A stretch of DNA of 64,000 nucleotides from Prauserella muralis. GTDB lineage: Bacteria > Actinomycetota > Actinomycetes > Mycobacteriales > Pseudonocardiaceae. The notes below the pieces were generated by a model, which was not told where the DNA came from, made no database searches, and saw only the letters and a list, made by a program, of their open reading frames with translations. The DNA lies in assembly GCF_003202285.1 (NCBI RefSeq), contig NZ_MASW01000001.1:2023666-2087665 (forward strand), in the 5' to 3' direction. Both the position numbers and the translations under genes were made by a program. Below are positions 60,820-64,000 of this stretch, piece after piece (position 1 is the first letter of the stretch; every line of letters starts with the position of its first letter).

Positions 60820-60902
60820 CCTGAGCGCAGGACTCGCGGGCCTGAGCGCAGGACTCGCCCGCCTGAGCGCAGGACTCGCGGGCCTGAGCGCAGGACTCGC
60901 GA
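60820..60902. repeat. 21-bp tandem direct repeat, four copies
   Basis: The unit CCTGAGCGCAGGACTCGC plus a variable 3-mer (GGG, CCG, GGG, GAT) occurs four times without spacers from 60820 to about 60902. It sits in the gap between the convergent membrane-protein and hrpB genes, reaching up to the hrpB stop. Confidence 0.9.
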
Positions 60903-63353
60903 TCAGCCTGGGCGGCGCTTGGTCCGGCGCGTCGGTTCGGCGGCCAGCGGATCGTCGGGCCACGGGTGCTTCGGGTAGCGGCCGCGCAGTTCGGCCCGCA
61001 CCTCCGGGTAGCCGTTGCGCCAGAACGACTCCAAATCGGAGGTCACTGCCGCGGGCCTGCCCGCCGGCGACAGCAGGTGCAGCACCACGGGCACGCGGCC
61101 GCCGGCGAGCAGCGGCGTGGCCCGCCAGCCGAAGGTCTCCTGCAGCTTCACCGCCAGCACCGGCTCCCCGCTCTGGTAGTCCACGCGTATCCGCGAGCCC
61201 GAAGGAACCTCCAGCCGGTCGGGGGCCAGCTCGTCCAGCCTGGCCGCCGCCGGCCACGGCAGCAGCGTGCGCAGCGCCGTCCCGGCGTCGATCCGGCCCA
61301 GGTCGGCACGCCGTCGCACGGTGGAGAGCTCGGGCTCCAGCCAGGAGTCCACAGCGGACAGCAGGGCCGCCTCGCTCACGTCCGGCCACGGCGAGCCGAG
61401 GCGCTCGTGCAGGAACGCCAGCCGCTGGCGCAGCCGCAGGGCGTCCTCGCTCCAGCGCAGCAGTCCCAGCCCCTCGGCCCGCAGTCCCTCCACGGCGGCG
61501 GCCCGCAGCAGCCCGGGCGCCGGGTCGCGCAGCGGGCGTTCGGCCAGTGTGATCGCGCCCAGCCTGCGCACCGAGCGGGCCACGATGTCGCCGCCGGACC
61601 AGCGCACCTCGTCGGTGCCGGTCACCGCCGACGCCGCGACGTGCGTGGCGAGCCGCTCGTCCGCCCGCGCGGCAAGCCGGACCACCGCGTGCGCGCGGCC
61701 CGGCTCCCGGGTGGCCTCGGCCACCGCGAGCCACTCGGCGTCGGCGAGCCCGCTGCCGGGTGGCAGCTCGGCCGCCGTCCCGCTGGCCATCAGGTAGACC
61801 GGCGAGCCGTCGGCGCGGCGGCGGGCCAGCCGCTCGGGGTGCGCCAGCGCCACCACGACGGCCGGGTCCGGCTCGGCGTGCTGTTCAGCGTCGCCCATGT
61901 CCTTGACCAGGCTTTTCAGCCTGCGCACGTCGCGCCGCCACCGCCTCGCGGTGTCGTCCCCGCCCGCGCGCAGCCTGCGCAGCTCGGCGTCCACGTCGGC
62001 GAGCCGCGCGCCGGTGTCGAGCAGGGCGACCATCTCGGCGGCCGCGTCGGCCCCCACCTCACGCGCGCCGTCGAGCAGCGCCCGCGCCAGCCGGGGATGC
62101 AGGCCGAGCGCGGCCATCCGGCGCCCGCGATCGGTCACCACGCCCTCGGGGTCGACGGCGCCGAGGGCGCGCAACAGCCGCCTGCCCGCCGTCAGCGCGC
62201 CCTCCGGCGGTGGGTCCCACCACGCCAGCCCGGAGCCGTCCGGGGTCGACCAGCACGCCAGCTCCAGCGCCAGCCGCGACAGCTCGGCGGTGCGGATCTC
62301 CGGCTCGGGATAGGCGGGCAGGCTCGCGTGCTCGCCCTCCGGCCAGCACCGGTACGCCGTGCCGGGGCCCTGCCGTCCCGCGCGGCCCGCGCGCTGCTCC
62401 GCCACGGCCGCCGACACGCGCACCGTGGCCAGGCCGGGAAGGTCGCGCCGGTGGTCGACCCGCGGCACCCGCGCGAGGCCCGAGTCGACGACGGCGCGCA
62501 CCCCCGGCACGGTCAGGCTCGACTCGGCGACCGCCGTCGCCAGCACCACCCGCCGCCGTGGCCCCTCGGTGAGCGCGGCGTCCTGCCGCTGCGCGGAGAG
62601 CCTGCCGTGCAGCGGGTAGACGTCCACTCCCTGCCCGTCCAGCAGACCGGCGACTCTGGCGATCTCCGCCGCGCCGGGCAGGAACGCCAGCACGTCGCCG
62701 TCCGTCTCCGCCAGGGCCCTGCGCACCGCCCTCGCCACGCAGCCCTCGATCCGTTCGCCGCGGGCGGGTGGCGTGTGCACCACCCGAACGGGGTAGGTCT
62801 TCGCGTGGGCGGTGACCACCGGTGCGTCGCCGAGCAGCGCGGCGAGCCGCTCGGCGGCCACCGTGGCGGAGGTGGCCAGCAGGCGCAGGTCGTCGCGCAG
62901 CCCGCCCCGCACGTCCAGCAGCAGCGCGAGCAGCAGGTCGGCGTCCAGGTGCCGCTCGTGGCACTCGTCGAGCAGGACGGCCGACACCCCGGGCAGTTCG
63001 GGCTCGCCCTGCAGCCTGCGCACCAGCAGCCCCGAGGTGACCACCTCGATGCGCGTGCGGGCCGAGGTCCTGCGCTCGCCGCGCACGGCGTAGCCCACGG
63101 TCTCGCCGACGGGCTCACCGAGCAGGGCCGCCATCCGGCTCGCCGCGGCGCGTGCCGCGAGTCTCCTCGGCTCGGCCACGACGACCCGGCCGGGCAGGCC
63201 GTCGGCGAGCGCCAGCGGCACGAGCGTGGTCTTGCCGGTGCCCGGCGGTGCGACGAGTACCGCCGTACCGGAGGTGTCCAGCGCGGCCCTCACGTCGTCG
63301 AGCACGTCCCGCACGGGCAGGGCGGGCAACGCGGGCAGGTGTCCGGCCCTCAT
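60903..63353 (-). CDS. hrpB: ATP-dependent RNA helicase HrpB
   Basis: An 816-residue DEAH-group helicase. It has Walker A APPGTGKTTLVPLA near residue 35, the HrpB-type motif II DECHERHLDADL, motif III LLATSATV, and motif VI QRAGRAGRQGPG. The C-terminal HrpB domain contains LESFWRNGYPEVRAELRGRY and PKHPWPDDP, a family hallmark. The length is normal. The ATG at 63353 overlaps the stop of the upstream binding-protein gene; the frame upstream is a shadow. The cellular role of HrpB in actinobacteria is unclear. Confidence 0.93.
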   Translation of the reverse strand: MRAGHLPALPALPVRDVLDDVRAALDTSGTAVLVAPPGTGKTTLVPLALADGLPGRVVVAEPRRLAARAAASRMAALLGEPVGETVGYAVRGERRTSARTRIEVVTSGLLVRRLQGEPELPGVSAVLLDECHERHLDADLLLALLLDVRGGLRDDLRLLATSATVAAERLAALLGDAPVVTAHAKTYPVRVVHTPPARGERIEGCVARAVRRALAETDGDVLAFLPGAAEIARVAGLLDGQGVDVYPLHGRLSAQRQDAALTEGPRRRVVLATAVAESSLTVPGVRAVVDSGLARVPRVDHRRDLPGLATVRVSAAVAEQRAGRAGRQGPGTAYRCWPEGEHASLPAYPEPEIRTAELSRLALELACWSTPDGSGLAWWDPPPEGALTAGRRLLRALGAVDPEGVVTDRGRRMAALGLHPRLARALLDGAREVGADAAAEMVALLDTGARLADVDAELRRLRAGGDDTARRWRRDVRRLKSLVKDMGDAEQHAEPDPAVVVALAHPERLARRRADGSPVYLMASGTAAELPPGSGLADAEWLAVAEATREPGRAHAVVRLAARADERLATHVAASAVTGTDEVRWSGGDIVARSVRRLGAITLAERPLRDPAPGLLRAAAVEGLRAEGLGLLRWSEDALRLRQRLAFLHERLGSPWPDVSEAALLSAVDSWLEPELSTVRRRADLGRIDAGTALRTLLPWPAAARLDELAPDRLEVPSGSRIRVDYQSGEPVLAVKLQETFGWRATPLLAGGRVPVVLHLLSPAGRPAAVTSDLESFWRNGYPEVRAELRGRYPKHPWPDDPLAAEPTRRTKRRPG

Positions 63354-64000
63354 CGCTCGGTGACCTCCGGCGGGTCCGGCAGCGGCAGGCCCGCGCGGCC
63401 GAGGTGCCGCCGCAGCGACTCCCGCCACGCGCCGGTGTCGATCATGTGCTCGATGGCGGCGGCGACCGCGGCCCTGCCCTCGGCGTCGTCCTTGCGCAGG
63501 CCGACGCCGTAGCGCTCGGTGGACAGCGGGGTGCCCACCAGCCGCAGCAGCTCCGGGTTCTGGGCGACGAAGCCGGCCAGGATCGCCGCGTCCGTGGTGA
63601 CGGCGTCCACCTGGCCTGCCAGCAGCGCGGTGACGCAGTCGGAGTTGCGCGGGTACTCCCGCAGGTGCACCGAGCGGGCGAACCGCTGCTTGACCTGCTC
63701 GGCCGACGTGGAGCCGGTCACCGAGCACAACCTGCGGCCCGCCAGCGACGCCGGCCCGGTGATGTCGGCGGCGGACCTGCGGACCAGCAGGTCCTGGCCG
63801 GTCTCGAAGTACGGTCCCGCGAAGCCGACCTGCCGTTTGCGCTCGTCGGTGATGGAGTAGGCGGCGACCACGAGGTCCACCGCGCCGGAAGTGATGTCGC
63901 TCTCCCGCTGCGCGGGCACCGTCTCCCGCCACGTGATGTTCTCGGGCGGCACACCCAGCTCGCCCGCGACATGGGTGGCGACGTCGACGTCGAAGCCGAC
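63350..64000 (-). CDS. Amino-acid ABC transporter substrate-binding protein, family 3 (N-terminus outside window)
   Basis: The C-terminal 216 residues of a family 3 solute-binding protein. The visible order is GFDVDVATHVAGELGV, VDLVVAAYSITDERKRQVGF, GPYFETGQDLLVRR, and a C-terminal lobe with LLAGQVDAVTTDAAILAGF and YGVGLRKDDAEG. The first lobe, signal peptide and start lie beyond position 64000. It probably binds glutamate or a related polar amino acid outside the cell. The stop overlaps the hrpB ATG, although the functions look unrelated. Permease genes are not in the window. Confidence 0.9.
   Translation of the reverse strand, partial: VGFDVDVATHVAGELGVPPENITWRETVPAQRESDITSGAVDLVVAAYSITDERKRQVGFAGPYFETGQDLLVRRSAADITGPASLAGRRLCSVTGSTSAEQVKQRFARSVHLREYPRNSDCVTALLAGQVDAVTTDAAILAGFVAQNPELLRLVGTPLSTERYGVGLRKDDAEGRAAVAAAIEHMIDTGAWRESLRRHLGRAGLPLPDPPEVTER

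Noticed and set aside
60820..60902. The tandem repeats as a CRISPR array.
   Set aside because: The units are 21 bp, contiguous and have no spacers; no cas gene is in the window.
60966..63512. An 848-codon open frame on the plus strand.
   Set aside because: It is antisense to hrpB, whose helicase motifs are all present; the composition is that of a shadow frame.

Overview
The window is a 64 kb piece of a high-GC actinobacterial chromosome. WhiB7, tmRNA with an ALAA-type tag, GlnE, UPF0182, PPA1309-type and DUF2342 proteins, and many leaderless promoters all point there. Gene content and order suggest the Pseudonocardiaceae (Amycolatopsis, Saccharomonospora, Prauserella or a relative); this is an inference from family knowledge, not a search result. 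No phage, insertion sequence or CRISPR array is seen.

Layout. Positions 1-1275: 3' end of an rRNA operon (partial 23S, 5S, terminator). 1.3-10.6 kb: a GNAT/amidotransferase pair, then the nitrogen-assimilation block glnE / glnA (with a GlnR-type box upstream of glnA), RDD and DUF4191 membrane proteins, and an AbiEi/DUF559-like protein. 10.7-26 kb: uvrD2, the antibiotic-stress regulator whiB7 with an apparent attenuator leader, an AarF/ABC1 kinase-like protein, a solitary ThiF-like protein, a YgjP-like metallopeptidase, DUF2342, a PDZ-Lon-like protease and UPF0182, an order much like the M. tuberculosis uvrD2-to-Rv3193c region. 26-30.4 kb: two identical initiator tRNA genes, PadR, prfB, ftsE, ftsX, smpB. 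30.4-36.2 kb: accessory genes (amidohydrolase, acyltransferase, MarR/cupin pair, sensor kinase system) that separate smpB from the tmRNA gene at 36.4 kb. 36.8-45 kb: ArsR/SRPBCC pair, an MFS exporter with a TetR regulator, an alpha/beta hydrolase, a PHP-UvrD fusion and two small proteins. 45-52.8 kb: a complete histidine-degradation operon (hutH, hutU, an M20 amidohydrolase, hutF, hutI) behind a divergent IclR regulator. 52.7-58 kb: a TetR regulator and a four-gene operon of alpha/beta hydrolase, unknown domain, patatin and cholesterol-oxidase-like GMC oxidoreductase. 58-64 kb: two unknown proteins, a dienelactone hydrolase-like protein, a voltage-sensor-like membrane protein, HrpB helicase and a truncated amino-acid-binding protein.

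Most notable non-coding structure. (1) The whiB7 leader has a WhiB7-type promoter, an 88-codon leader ORF, a 13-bp terminator and a mutually exclusive antiterminator whose 5' arm lies in the last codons of that ORF. (2) Five copies of one hairpin family (core GGGACCTTTACT) sit just after stop codons, with compensatory changes between the arms. (3) At least ten genes have a TANNNT box ending 6-8 nt before the start codon, the arrangement expected of leaderless mRNAs. (4) Three other intergenic repeat structures lie at 26.1, 58.1 and 60.8 kb.
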